64,000 bases of DNA from Burkholderia sp. WSM2230. GTDB taxonomy: Bacteria > Pseudomonadota > Gammaproteobacteria > Burkholderiales > Burkholderiaceae. Shown here piece by piece: positions 51,646-60,784 of this stretch. The notes below the pieces were generated by a model. That model saw only the letters and a program-made list of their open reading frames with translations. It made no database searches and had not been told where the DNA came from. Each line of letters starts with the position of its first letter. Positions within the stretch are counted from its first letter, which is position 1. The stretch is taken from NCBI RefSeq assembly GCF_000472445.1, contig NZ_AXAJ01000001.1:496643-560642 (forward strand), read 5' to 3'. Position numbers and translations under genes: made by a program.

Positions 51646-51893
51646 GTTGCATCCTCGTATGACGGCGCCGCGCGCGCGAAGCACCGTGCGTGCGGTTTCG
51701 CGACAGCATACCGCGACGTACCGCTCATTTGCCGGCGGTTTTCATTGCAGTGCGCAAAGGCTGAATCGGACGACATGCGAGAAACTGCTCGCTGTAGATG
51801 TCGATTCACCGCGGGCTCGATCGTCGTATGCATAGGCGGCTTCGAGCATGCTCGAAGCGCCCACTTGTCCTTCTCGTCGACAGGAGATAGTAA

Positions 51894-52622
51894 ATGACCC
51901 AACTGAACCAGGACGCATCGACACTCAAGCCGGCTCGCGAACTAGCCGATTTGCCGCGCCGTTTTCCCGGCGAAAGCGCCGAATATCGCCGGGCACGCAA
52001 CGACTTGCTGGCTGAAGAAATCGAATTGCGCCGCCATATCGAATGCGTCGCCGCACAGCGCCGCGCGTTGCCGCCGGGTGGCGTAGTGCCGGAGGATTAT
52101 CGTTTCGAAGGAGAGGAGGGGCCCGTGACATTGACGGACATGTTCGGGACTCACGACACGCTCGTCACCTATAACTGGATGTTCGGTCCAACGCGCGAGC
52201 GGCCTTGCCCCATGTGTACTTCGCTGCTGAGTGCCTACGACGGCGAAATGCCCGACATGCTGCAGCGCGTCGCATTCGCGGTGATCGCCCGTTCGCCGAT
52301 AGAGAAGCTCGCCGCCTTCGCGAAAGAGCGCGGCTGGCGGTATTTGCGGCTCTATTCGTCGGCAGGAAACACCTTCAATCGCGACTATGCGGGCGAAGAT
52401 CCGGACGGAGACGACGTTCCTGCGCTCAACGTGTTCACGCGATCCGGCGGCACGGTGCGTCACTTCTGGGCCGCGGAAATGGGCGCGTGGACAGCCGACC
52501 CTGGCCAGGATCCGCGCGGCGCACCTGACCTGATGCCGCTGTGGACCGTGCTCGATATGACGCCGGGCGGTCGCGGGACCGACTGGTATCCGAAGCTCGA
52601 GTACGACGCTGCGCCGCGTTAG
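51894..52622 (+). CDS. DUF899 (thioredoxin-like) family protein
   Basis: The 242-residue protein has the DUF899 thioredoxin-like layout. Basic N-terminal helices (ELRRHIECVAAQRRALPPGG) precede FEGEEGPVTLTDMFG and YNWMFGPTRERPCPMCTSLL, a CPMC motif, and later FNVFTR-like ALNVFTRSGG. Function is unproven. ATG 51894 has AGGAGATAG upstream. It is divergent from LysR and probably regulated by it. Confidence 0.85.
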   Translation: MTQLNQDASTLKPARELADLPRRFPGESAEYRRARNDLLAEEIELRRHIECVAAQRRALPPGGVVPEDYRFEGEEGPVTLTDMFGTHDTLVTYNWMFGPTRERPCPMCTSLLSAYDGEMPDMLQRVAFAVIARSPIEKLAAFAKERGWRYLRLYSSAGNTFNRDYAGEDPDGDDVPALNVFTRSGGTVRHFWAAEMGAWTADPGQDPRGAPDLMPLWTVLDMTPGGRGTDWYPKLEYDAAPR

Positions 52623-52641
52623 CCCGCTCGCTGCGCCGCGC

Positions 52642-54615
52642 TCAGCGCGGTGTGTCGTTCGCCTGACTTTGCTCGAACGCGGCTTGCAAATAGCCGCAGA
52701 CGGCGCCCGAACGCATGGGCGGGCTGAACAGATAGCCCTGCACCGCGCGAGCTCCCAATGCCTTCACCACTTCAGCTTGCGACGAGGTCTCGAGCCCCTC
52801 GACCACGCATTCGAGCCCGAGGTTTCTGCACAGATCCAGCACCGATTTGACGATCTTCTTCGACGCGCTGTTTGAATCCACATCAGTCATGAAACTGCGG
52901 TCGATCTTGATCGAATCGAACGGCAGGCGGTGCACGTAACTGAGGCTCGAATAACCGGTGCCGAAATCGTCGAGCGACACGCGGCAGCCTGCCTCCTTGA
53001 TCATGGTGAGCGCAGAGCGGGCCTGCTCGAAATCGCGCGTGAGCGCGGTCTCCGTGATTTCGAACGACACGCGATGCGGCGGCACGCCGCTCGCAGCGAC
53101 AATGTCGATCAGGCGGCGCGCGCGTGCCGACGTAGAAATGTCGATGGCGGAGAGGTTGAACGACAGATAGAGTTCCGCCGGCCAGTGTGGGACTTCGGTG
53201 AGTGCCTTGTGCAACAGTACTTCAGTAATCCGAAGAATGATCTCGGTGCGCTCCGCAATGCGAATGAATTCTTCGGGCTTGACTGCGCCGAGCCGCGGAC
53301 TATGCCATCGCCCAAGTGCTTCAAGGCCGATTGTTCGTCGGGTCACGACGTCCGAAATAGGTTGGAACTCGAGAAATAGCTCGGATTCGAGATCGGCGTG
53401 GCGTAGTTCCTGCGTGACGAGGCTCGAGCGGCGAATGCGCGTTTCGTGTTCGGTCGAGAAGATCACTGCCGTGCCGCGGCGGCTTTCCTTGCCGACATAC
53501 ATTGCGGCGTCCGCGCGTTCGAACACCTGAGTGACGGTCTTGCCCGCATCGGGGAACGCGGCCCATCCGATCGTCCCCGACAGTTCCGCGATATTGCCCG
53601 CAAGGCGATACGGCTGACTGAGCGAATCGCAAATGCGCTGGCCCAATTCGAGCAGTGCGTCTCTGGATTGACGGTCTTGCGCGAGCACGCCGAACTCGTC
53701 GCCGCCGAGCCGCGCGAAGAAGATTCCGGGCTCCGCGAGCGCCAGCAGCCGCGCGCCGACTTCTTGCAGCACGAGGTCGCCGCTCGCATGGCCGTAAATA
53801 TCGTTGACCTGTTTGAAGCCGTCCAGATCGATGAGGCCCACATTGAAGCCGCCGCCCGTAGCGAGGGCCTGCTCGGACAGCGCCCGCAGCGAGGCGAAAA
53901 AGCTGCGGCGGTTGGGTAGATCCGTCAGGCTGTCGATGCTGGCAAGGCGAAAGTTCTCGTCGCTGAGCCTTTGGGTTTTCTCCTGACTCGCTCGCAGATC
54001 GCGCTGCGTATGCACGACGCCGGCAAACGACCGGTAATACAGTTCGATGATGAACGCGAGCGCGAGTCCGACGAGCGACATATCGACGGCCATCGCGATG
54101 AAAACCGGCGATCCTGTGAAGACAAGAAACGTCGAAAAGCTAAGGATAACGATGGATAGCAGAAGCAACGCGGCCACGCGCAGATGCATGAGGCAAAATA
54201 CGCAGCCCACGACGGTCGTCGCCATATAGAACGTTACCTGCGCCTGTTCGTACGGCGTGCCGTAGGGCAGCAGCATCAGCGACCAGGCGGTGAACGCCAC
54301 GCCGAAAATGCCGGCCACCCAGATCAGTTTGCGCAGCTCGGGTACCGCTTTCTCGTGAGTCAGCACGCGATTACGGCCGCGCCACCAGTGTACGCATCGA
54401 ACCACGCACAACGTGCAAAGCGTGGCGGGAAGGTAGACCGACATCCACGCCGGCGCGCTATGCAGATGCGTGGCCATGACGGCCATCGTATTGACGATCA
54501 GGATGAAGTAGAGAAGAGGAATCTGGCGGCCGAACGCCTGGACCTGCGAACGCACGAGTTCGGGGTCTCCTTCGGCAACAGACAACGCTTCCCTGAATCT
54601 GGCTATCGCAACCAT
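52642..54615 (-). CDS. Membrane-anchored GGDEF-EAL protein
   Basis: The 657-residue protein begins with five or six hydrophobic segments (residues 30-180). A GGDEF domain (about 220-385) contains intact RLGGDEFGVL. An EAL domain (about 395-640) contains GLEALGRW, FEITETAL and DDFGTGYSSL with FDSIKIDRSF, so catalytic residues for c-di-GMP hydrolysis are retained. It could be bifunctional or a net phosphodiesterase. ATG 54615 follows AAAGGACAGGA. It is a single gene. Confidence 0.93.
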   Translation of the reverse strand: MVAIARFREALSVAEGDPELVRSQVQAFGRQIPLLYFILIVNTMAVMATHLHSAPAWMSVYLPATLCTLCVVRCVHWWRGRNRVLTHEKAVPELRKLIWVAGIFGVAFTAWSLMLLPYGTPYEQAQVTFYMATTVVGCVFCLMHLRVAALLLLSIVILSFSTFLVFTGSPVFIAMAVDMSLVGLALAFIIELYYRSFAGVVHTQRDLRASQEKTQRLSDENFRLASIDSLTDLPNRRSFFASLRALSEQALATGGGFNVGLIDLDGFKQVNDIYGHASGDLVLQEVGARLLALAEPGIFFARLGGDEFGVLAQDRQSRDALLELGQRICDSLSQPYRLAGNIAELSGTIGWAAFPDAGKTVTQVFERADAAMYVGKESRRGTAVIFSTEHETRIRRSSLVTQELRHADLESELFLEFQPISDVVTRRTIGLEALGRWHSPRLGAVKPEEFIRIAERTEIILRITEVLLHKALTEVPHWPAELYLSFNLSAIDISTSARARRLIDIVAASGVPPHRVSFEITETALTRDFEQARSALTMIKEAGCRVSLDDFGTGYSSLSYVHRLPFDSIKIDRSFMTDVDSNSASKKIVKSVLDLCRNLGLECVVEGLETSSQAEVVKALGARAVQGYLFSPPMRSGAVCGYLQAAFEQSQANDTPR

Positions 54616-54788
54616 TCCTGTCCTTTAACGTTTGCGCTGCATACGCAGCCAGATATATCGGCAGGACGGCTCGGACCTTGAGCGCATTAGACGCGGCGCT
54701 CGCACCGCGCGGTAATAACGACCGGTATTGAGCGGCGGCAACGCTCTTTCGCGCTCGTTTTCAGTAACTTTGACGTTTGGACGGGCGC

Positions 54789-55172
54789 TCAGAGCTTGGG
54801 ACAGGACAGCACGCGCAACGGGCCGAGCGTCGTTCCCGGTTCGCCATGAGCAGCGGGGTTGCCTTGCGGCGGAGTGGAAACGAGCCGCACGGCATTGTCC
54901 CCGGCACTCGCGAGAACATATTTTTCCGCGCTGTCTTCTGCTTGCCAGTACACGCGAAACATGCCGTTTTCGCCGAATACAAGCAGCTTGCCGTGCACCG
55001 TTTTTGCCCCGCTTATCAGGTCGACCGGCTCGCCGTCGCGTACCTGAAAAGCCTGCGGCGTGCCCGGATTGCCGGCGCCCGCGAGCGTCGCACAAGCGCT
55101 TTCATCGGCCGAAACACTCGCGCAGAAGAGCCCGCCGAGCAGCGCACCTGTTGCAATATGGCGAAATTTCAT
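54789..55172 (-). CDS. Small exported protein of unknown function
   Basis: The 127-residue precursor has a signal peptide MKFRHIATGALLGGLFCASVSA. The mature part has two cysteines (SACATLAG near the start and LSCPKL at the end), possibly a disulphide. It contains GKLLVFGENGMFRVYWQAED. No domain is recognised. ATG 55172 has a GGAGAAAG site; a TTG start at 55187 is less likely. Confidence 0.65.
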   Translation of the reverse strand: MKFRHIATGALLGGLFCASVSADESACATLAGAGNPGTPQAFQVRDGEPVDLISGAKTVHGKLLVFGENGMFRVYWQAEDSAEKYVLASAGDNAVRLVSTPPQGNPAAHGEPGTTLGPLRVLSCPKL

Positions 55173-55522
55173 TTTTTCTTTCTCCAACTTGCTGGCTTAT
55201 TCCGCGCGCCGCAAGGCGAATGCCGCGGGGCGCTGGTGGCGCGATGACATTGTCAAAAAGTGCGGCGAGAGCGCTTGAGCCCGCGCTAAAGCCCTGAAAT
55301 TGCAACGGATTGTGATGCGAGGTCTGCGCAGCTCCAGCGGCAGAAACGCGTAAGCGCGCGATTCTTATGGCACTTTGCCGCAAAAAATCGTCAAATCCCC
55401 GGTGGGCGGGTGAAACAAGGCTTACACGCGGGGTTTGCGCGAATGCGCGCGGATGCGTTAGTGTGTCGGTCCCGGCGCGACAGATGTAGCGCCGGTTCCA
55501 TGATTACCATACGGGAAGTGCT
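55173..55522. other. Intergenic region with HU promoter
   Basis: This 350 bp stretch between a minus-strand exported-protein gene and the plus-strand HU gene contains no credible gene. It should carry both promoters; GGGAAGTGCT precedes the HU start. Confidence 0.4.
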
Positions 55523-55801
55523 ATGAACAAACAGGAACTGATTGATGCAGTCGCCGCAGCGACGGGCGAAAGCAAAGCGGCCACTGGCCAAACCATCGAC
55601 GCTATCGTTGAAGCGGTAACCAAAGCCGTGGTCGGTGGCGATACGGTGCAACTGGTCGGTTTCGGTTCTTTCTCGACCGGCGCGCGCGCAGCACGCGTGG
55701 GCCGCAATCCGTCGACGGGCGCCGAAATCCAGATCGCCGCAGCCAAGACGGTGAAGTTCACCGCAGGCAAGGCGTTCAAGGAAGCGGTCAACGCGTCGTA
55801 A
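55523..55801 (+). CDS. hupB: HU-family nucleoid DNA-binding protein
   Basis: The 92-residue HU subunit starts [20 protein letters not shown]. It has the beta-arm segment [21 protein letters not shown] followed by the C-terminal [17 protein letters not shown] bends DNA and compacts the nucleoid. The symbol hupB assumes this is the main HU rather than a secondary copy. It is a single gene. Confidence 0.92.
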   Translation: MNKQELIDAVAAATGESKAATGQTIDAIVEAVTKAVVGGDTVQLVGFGSFSTGARAARVGRNPSTGAEIQIAAAKTVKFTAGKAFKEAVNAS

Positions 55802-55980
55802 TGCAACGCGCTTCACGCCGGAGCGTCCGCACTGCGCCGTGATGGCGCTGCGAGCGATGCCTCGGGTGTGAAGAATCACGCGCTGCCCAGCCCCGATAAG
55901 AAGTACTCATCGGCGGATGGCGCGGCGCGTGTGCCGGCTTCACGCGAGCCTCGCCTGGCGCAACGAAGCCGCGTCCGCAA

Positions 55981-57099
55981 TCAGCCTGCGCGGCGTTTGC
56001 GGGTTGCCTCGGCGAGTGTCTCCAGCACCGGTTCGGTTTGCGCCCAGCTTACGCAGGCGTCGGTAATGGACACGCCGTAACGCAGCGGCTCCCCGGCCTT
56101 CAGATCCTGACGGCCTTCTTCCAGATGACTTTCAAGCATCACGCCAATAATGCGGCGCTCGCGCGCGGACAGTTGCTGCGCGAGATCCTGAACCACCTCC
56201 AGTTGACGCAGATGTGATTTGCCCGAGTTCGCGTGCGAGCAGTCGATCATCACCTGTTCGCGCAACCCCGCTGCTTTGAGCGCAGCACAGGTTGCCGCCA
56301 CGGAAGCGCTGTCGTAGTTCGGCCCTTTCTTGCCGCCGCGCAGAATCACGTGGGCGTCGTCGTTGCCGCGCGTTTCGAAGATCGCGGCCATGCCCATTTT
56401 CGTCATGCCCATGAACGCATGGCTCGCGCGCGCCGCGACGATCGCGTCTGCGGCGATCTGCACGCCGCCGTCGGTGCCGTTCTTGAAACCGATCGGACAA
56501 CTGAGGCCCGAAGCCAGTTGCCGGTGACTCTGGCTTTCGGTTGTGCGCGCACCGATCGCGCCCCAGGCAATGAGATCCGCGATGTATTGGGGGCTCAGCA
56601 GGTCGAGAAATTCCGTCGCGGTGGGCAGGCCGAGTCCGTTGATGTCGAGCAGCAATTGCCGTGCGAGACGCAAGCCCTCGTTGATGCGGAAGCTGCCGTC
56701 CAGACGCGGATCGTTGATATAGCCTTTCCAGCCCACCGTGGTGCGCGGCTTTTCGAAGTACACGCGCATGATGATCAGCAGATCGTCTTTGTACGCGTCC
56801 GCGGCGGCTTTCAGTTTGTGCGCGTAGTCGATTGCCTGGTCGTGGTCGTGAATCGAGCAGGGCCCGACGATCATCACGAGCCGGTCGTCGCGCTCGTGCA
56901 GAATGTCCGCGATTTCCACGCGGGTTTGTTCCACCAGCGATTGCACCGCAGGCGGCACCGGCAGTTCGTCCTGCAGCAGGGCAGGGGAAATCAGCGGGCG
57001 CACTGCGCCGATGCGCACGTCGTCGATGCGCGTGGTGTCCTGGGTGGCGTCGGCCGAGCCGACTTCCTGGTCGTGCAGAGGATTGTCGATGGCGCTCAA
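55981..57099 (-). CDS. aroG: 3-deoxy-7-phosphoheptulonate (DAHP) synthase
   Basis: The 372-residue class I DAHP synthase joins PEP and erythrose-4-phosphate in the first shikimate step. Motifs are IVGPCSIHD, RVYFEKPRTTVGWKG, GARTTESQSHRQLASG, GFKNGTDGGVQIA and MIDCSHANSGK. Start TTG 57099 is preceded by GGAGAATACC; frames further upstream contain basic, unlikely sequence. The isoenzyme type (Phe-, Tyr- or Trp-sensitive) cannot be read with confidence. It is a single gene. Confidence 0.93.
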   Translation of the reverse strand: MSAIDNPLHDQEVGSADATQDTTRIDDVRIGAVRPLISPALLQDELPVPPAVQSLVEQTRVEIADILHERDDRLVMIVGPCSIHDHDQAIDYAHKLKAAADAYKDDLLIIMRVYFEKPRTTVGWKGYINDPRLDGSFRINEGLRLARQLLLDINGLGLPTATEFLDLLSPQYIADLIAWGAIGARTTESQSHRQLASGLSCPIGFKNGTDGGVQIAADAIVAARASHAFMGMTKMGMAAIFETRGNDDAHVILRGGKKGPNYDSASVAATCAALKAAGLREQVMIDCSHANSGKSHLRQLEVVQDLAQQLSARERRIIGVMLESHLEEGRQDLKAGEPLRYGVSITDACVSWAQTEPVLETLAEATRKRRAG

Positions 57100-57285
57100 G
57101 GTATTCTCCCGGACTTGTCGATGTGAGCTGGCCTCGCGGCCTGAATGTGGGTGTCGTTGCGTGCGATGCGCTGCCGGGATTATGACATTCGCGCGCCGCA
57201 ACGCGGAAACGGGGGGCTGAGGCCATGGCTGGTTACGCCTGAGGCCTTTCCACATGCGCTTTGGACTGGCCGTGTGAGCTTTGTT

Positions 57286-57507
57286 CTACCCGGCTTGCGA
57301 GCGTTCCGTGGCCATTTGCGTGATCTCGCGAGGAAAAAGGCATAGGGGCATCTTTACATGCATGCTTTGATTGCCGCATACGTGGCCCGCGTAATCGACG
57401 ATCTCACTGCTCGTAGTCGGCTCGACCGACACTGAATGGGTTGATGGTGCTGTTGAACAGGCGGTCAACTGCACTGCAAACTGCAGAGCGATGACAACGC
57501 GCATCAT
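57286..57507 (-). CDS. Putative small lipoprotein, 73 residues
   Basis: The product begins MMRVVIALQFAVQLTACSTA, a signal peptide with a good LTAC lipobox. The mature part has three further features: SSEIVDYAGHVC, a cysteine pair (VCGNQS, PLCLFP) and a basic end. No strong ribosome-binding site is present at 57507 or 57504. It lies directly upstream of nothing on the same strand but ends 187 bp before aroG. I regard it as possible rather than firm. Confidence 0.4.
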   Translation of the reverse strand: MMRVVIALQFAVQLTACSTAPSTHSVSVEPTTSSEIVDYAGHVCGNQSMHVKMPLCLFPREITQMATERSQAG

Positions 57508-57564
57508 GGAGTGGACCGAGGAGAGACATTCAGCCAGGCGGGTGTGCATTTCGGAGCAGCTTCG

Positions 57565-58155
57565 TCAGTGTTTATCAGGCGCTGGTATCAGGCTCTTCAG
57601 AGATGCGGCCGTGCTGTCAGTTTGAGCGTTGCCATGTACGAGCAGGTCGTATTTATCACCCGATATCCCGCGTGCGGCGTAAATGAACGCTGCAACTTGC
57701 CAGATCGCGTCGTCCGACTGCGTCTTGCCGAACGAAGGCATAGCGGTCATATTCACGCCATGCTTGATCGTCCAGAACATCAGCTCGGGCTTATTCCGAC
57801 GGCTCTCGGACAGGAGCGAGGGCGCAGCGGGCTGGATGCCCTGTCCAACGGCACTTGGTGGCCGGTCAGGCGCACCGTGGCAGAGGGCACAGCTGGCGTC
57901 ATACATTCGCGCACCTGAACGAATGTTTTCGAACGACAGCAAGTCGCCAGGCGCGACGTCGGATCCTGCATGCCGATGCAACGAGGCCTCGTATGTTCCA
58001 TGCAGCAGCTTCGCTACGATCGGGTTGTCTCTGGAGCTTGCCGAGACGTCATACACCCCGGAGTATATGAAGGCCAAACCTGCGGCGCCGAGCACAACGA
58101 AGAGCGCCACAACGGTCGCGACAACAGTCGCGATTCTGGTACGAAGAAACATCAT
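57565..58155 (-). CDS. Membrane-anchored c-type cytochrome
   Basis: The 196-residue protein has an N-terminal anchor (VATVVALFVVLGAAGLAFIY). The haem motif CALCHG lies at about residues 88-93, with axial methionine probably in NMTAMPSFG. The fold is a class I cytochrome c domain facing the periplasm. It would carry electrons between periplasmic enzymes and an oxidase. Two ATG codons (58155 and 58152) are adjacent; the Shine-Dalgarno is weak. Confidence 0.88.
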   Translation of the reverse strand: MMFLRTRIATVVATVVALFVVLGAAGLAFIYSGVYDVSASSRDNPIVAKLLHGTYEASLHRHAGSDVAPGDLLSFENIRSGARMYDASCALCHGAPDRPPSAVGQGIQPAAPSLLSESRRNKPELMFWTIKHGVNMTAMPSFGKTQSDDAIWQVAAFIYAARGISGDKYDLLVHGNAQTDSTAASLKSLIPAPDKH

Positions 58156-58223
58156 GATGTTTGTACCGCGCAGCGTTTGTGGAACTTGAATTCTCCACGG
58201 CCCTGCTTGCCGGGAAGTGACGC

Positions 58224-58454
58224 GTGGATTACCGATTCGTCATCTGCCGACAAGCGGCAGGCGCCCCGACGTGCACGAACGACGATCGCTCAGCCATGCA
58301 GTGGCAAACCTTTCACGGCCTTGTCCACGGCTTTTTTCTGGCCAAGCACGGCGAGCCCCACGAGGTCGGGATTGTCTACGTTCTCAGCACGGAAGACCTC
58401 GCGATTTGCCGCGTCGTGCCCGTCGAAGACATCGCACTCTCGTCTCGAACATGA
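58224..58454 (+). CDS. Small hypothetical protein, 76 residues
   Basis: This gene starts at GTG 58224 with GGAAGTGACGC upstream. The product has GLVHGFFLAKHGEPHEVG and IVYVLSTEDLAICRVVP. No domain is recognised. It is divergent from the cytochrome gene (68 bp gap) and convergent with the AraC remnant. Confidence 0.45.
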   Translation: MDYRFVICRQAAGAPTCTNDDRSAMQWQTFHGLVHGFFLAKHGEPHEVGIVYVLSTEDLAICRVVPVEDIALSSRT

Positions 58455-58495
58455 TTGCTCCTTTAGAAACGCTCATGATCGACGACGCGCAGCAA

Positions 58496-58840
58496 TCAGT
58501 CTGGAACGTTTGTGCATATACGCCGGTAGGCCGCCGGCGTCATCCGGTAAGCGCGGCGGAACCAGCGGCCGAGATGGCTCTGGTCCGCAAATCCGACTTC
58601 CGCCGCGACCAGCAGGCGCGCGGCCGGTGGCCAGCAACTTGCGCGCGGCGCGCAGGCGCAGGCGCAGGCGCACCAGGTACGCGTGCGGCGACGCCCCGAA
58701 CGCTCGCTGGAAGCGACGCGTCAGCTAAAAACGGTCGATCCCGGCAAGATCGGCGAGTTCGTCCCGTCCGATGTCGTGGTCCATGCGCTCGAAGAGCAGA
58801 TGACGGCCGCATTGAGACAGTCGACGTTGCGCTAAAGATT
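58496..58840 (-). pseudogene. AraC-family regulator remnant (frameshift and stop)
   Basis: On the minus strand, pieces of an AraC C-terminal HTH domain are recognisable: GRDELADLAGID then, after an in-frame TAG, LTRRFQRAFGASPHAYLV and RAARKLLATGR. After a shift of frame come VAAEVGFADQSHLGRWFRR and AYRMTPAAYRRICTNVPD. A CGCAGG hexamer repeat lies between. The N-terminal effector domain is absent. Neither part has a proper start. It sits beside the sugar transporter operon, so it may have regulated a neighbouring gene. Confidence 0.75.
58651..58672. repeat. CGCAGG hexamer tandem repeat
   Basis: Three complete CGCAGG units plus a CGCA half-unit lie in the AraC remnant. They encode Leu-Arg repeats on the minus strand where active homologues have a single pair, consistent with slippage. 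Confidence 0.6.
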
Positions 58841-58841
58841 G

Positions 58842-59804
58842 TCAGTGCGCGAGTTTCACCGCGCCGCGATTGCGGTTCAGAACCCGCGCCTGCAGCACAA
58901 TGACAAGCAGCAGGAACATCCCCCGAATCACCGACTGCCAGTAAGCCGACAAGCTGATATACCCCAGCCCGTTCTCGAAGTTGAGCAGATTCAACACAAG
59001 CGCGAGCAGCGCGACGCCCGCGATGGTCATGGCAATCGAACCTTCGCCGCCCGTCAGTCGCGTGCCGCCCAGCACAACCGCCGAGATGGCGAACAGCTCC
59101 CAACCGACACCTTCGTTAGGCTGCCCCGCACCGAACTGTGCGGCGAGAATGCTGCCGGCAATGCCTGCAAGCAAACCGCTTACCGCATAGACCGCAACCA
59201 GCGTGCGGTCGACGTTGAGCCCCATGAGCCGCGACGCTTCCTCGCTGCCGCCGATAGCCAGCGCATGTCGTCCGAAGCGCGCCGAGCGCAGCGCGATCCA
59301 GCCGAGGACCGCGGCGATCGCCGACACGATGCCCGGAATCGGCAAGCCGAACAGATCGCCTTGTCCGAAGCCCGCGAAGCTCGAATCCGAGGCGATGCCG
59401 ACAGCATCGTTGTGACCGAGCAGCAGCGCGAGGCCATGCGCGCCGAGGCTCGTCGCAAGTGTCACGATGAACGGCAGAATGCGCATGCGTGTAATGACAA
59501 GCCCGTTCAACAGGCCGACAGCAAGCCCGGCGAACGAACCTGCCAGCACCGCCGCCACGCCGCCATGCGGACTCGCCAACGCCGACACCACGCTTGCGAG
59601 CGCCGCAACCGTGCCGACCGAAAGATCGATCCCGCCCGTGATAATGACGAACGCCATGCCGATCGAAATCAGCAGGAACATGGAGTTGTATCGCCAGAAA
59701 GAAAGGACGTTGTAGGCGTCGGCGAAGTGGTCGTAGCGCGTGACGCCGAGCACGAGCAGGGCAGCGAGTGCGATGACGATGGGCAAATTCTTTTTCATGT
59801 ACAT
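58842..59804 (-). CDS. yjfF: Sugar ABC transporter permease (YjfF-like)
   Basis: The 320-residue permease of the ribose/galactose-type ABC family has about eight to ten membrane segments. Markers are NSMFLLISIGMAFVIITGGIDLSVG and GSEEASRLMGLNVDRTLV. It pairs with the YtfT-like permease to form the channel. Its ATG 59804 shares one base with the stop of the upstream permease (TGATG), indicating coupling; ATG 59798 has better ribosome-site spacing. It is the last gene of the operon. Confidence 0.88.
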   Translation of the reverse strand: MYMKKNLPIVIALAALLVLGVTRYDHFADAYNVLSFWRYNSMFLLISIGMAFVIITGGIDLSVGTVAALASVVSALASPHGGVAAVLAGSFAGLAVGLLNGLVITRMRILPFIVTLATSLGAHGLALLLGHNDAVGIASDSSFAGFGQGDLFGLPIPGIVSAIAAVLGWIALRSARFGRHALAIGGSEEASRLMGLNVDRTLVAVYAVSGLLAGIAGSILAAQFGAGQPNEGVGWELFAISAVVLGGTRLTGGEGSIAMTIAGVALLALVLNLLNFENGLGYISLSAYWQSVIRGMFLLLVIVLQARVLNRNRGAVKLAH

Positions 59805-60784
59805 CAGCCTCGCTTACGTTGCACATACACCGCGACGATGATGATCGCCGCCTTCAGCACTAATGCCGCCGCGTCAGGAATGCCGTGCGCAAGCAACGTA
59901 TAGCGCAGCAACTGGATGATGAGCGCACCGATCAACGTGCCGGTGATGTACGCCTTGCCACCCGTCAGCGCGGTGCCGCCGACGGCCACCGCCGCAATCG
60001 CGTCCAGCTCGACGCCGAGACCGATCACGTTCGCATCCGACGAGGAATTCACCGAAATCGAAATCAGACCGGCGAGCCCCGCGAGCGCCGCACAGACGGT
60101 GTAGGCGATCATCTTCACGCGCGCGGTCGGAATGCCGGAGAGATACGCCGCATCCTCGTTGCCGCCTGTCACCAGCAGATATTTGCCGAACAGCGTCTTG
60201 CGCACGATCCACGCGAAGACGGCGACGAGCGCGAGCATCAAGAGAATCTGGAAGGGCACGCCCGCAACCTTGCCGAGCGCGATCCATTGAAACGCCGGGT
60301 TGGTGAATGCCTGCAGGCTGCCGTCCGTGACGACCTGCGCGATGCCGCGCCCAGCGATGAACAGCACCAGCGTAGCGACAATGGGCTGTACGCGAAGCCG
60401 CGTGACCAGCAGGCCATTGAATACGCCGCACAGCGCGGCCGCGATGACCGGCAGCGTGAAGGCGAGCGCGATGCCGAGCGGGCCCGCGATGTTCATGAAG
60501 AGCATGGGCGCGAGCGCGCCGGCAATCGCCATCGACGCGCCCACGGACAGATCGATGCCGCCTGTCGCCACCACCAGTGTCATGCCGATGCCGACGATGA
60601 CGATCGTCACGACCTGCGTGAGATTGACGTTGAAGGTCTGCAGCGACACGAAGTGCTGCGTGAAAAGCAGATTGAACACAATCATCGCGACGAGCACGAC
60701 GATTTCGCGCTGGATCGCGACGCCGCGTTTTCGCTTCATCGGCGTGTGGACGATGGGCGCGGCGCGTTGCGTGTCATCGATCAT
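59804..60784 (-). CDS. ytfT: Sugar ABC transporter permease (YtfT-like)
   Basis: The 326-residue permease has family motif GIGMTLVVATGGIDLSVGASMA and GGNEDAAYLSGIPTARVKM. ATG 60784 has GGAGGAAGCG upstream and overlaps the stop of the ATPase gene by 11 bases. A longer frame to 60847 is not needed. It forms the membrane channel with the YjfF-like permease. Confidence 0.88.
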   Translation of the reverse strand: MIDDTQRAAPIVHTPMKRKRGVAIQREIVVLVAMIVFNLLFTQHFVSLQTFNVNLTQVVTIVIVGIGMTLVVATGGIDLSVGASMAIAGALAPMLFMNIAGPLGIALAFTLPVIAAALCGVFNGLLVTRLRVQPIVATLVLFIAGRGIAQVVTDGSLQAFTNPAFQWIALGKVAGVPFQILLMLALVAVFAWIVRKTLFGKYLLVTGGNEDAAYLSGIPTARVKMIAYTVCAALAGLAGLISISVNSSSDANVIGLGVELDAIAAVAVGGTALTGGKAYITGTLIGALIIQLLRYTLLAHGIPDAAALVLKAAIIIVAVYVQRKRG

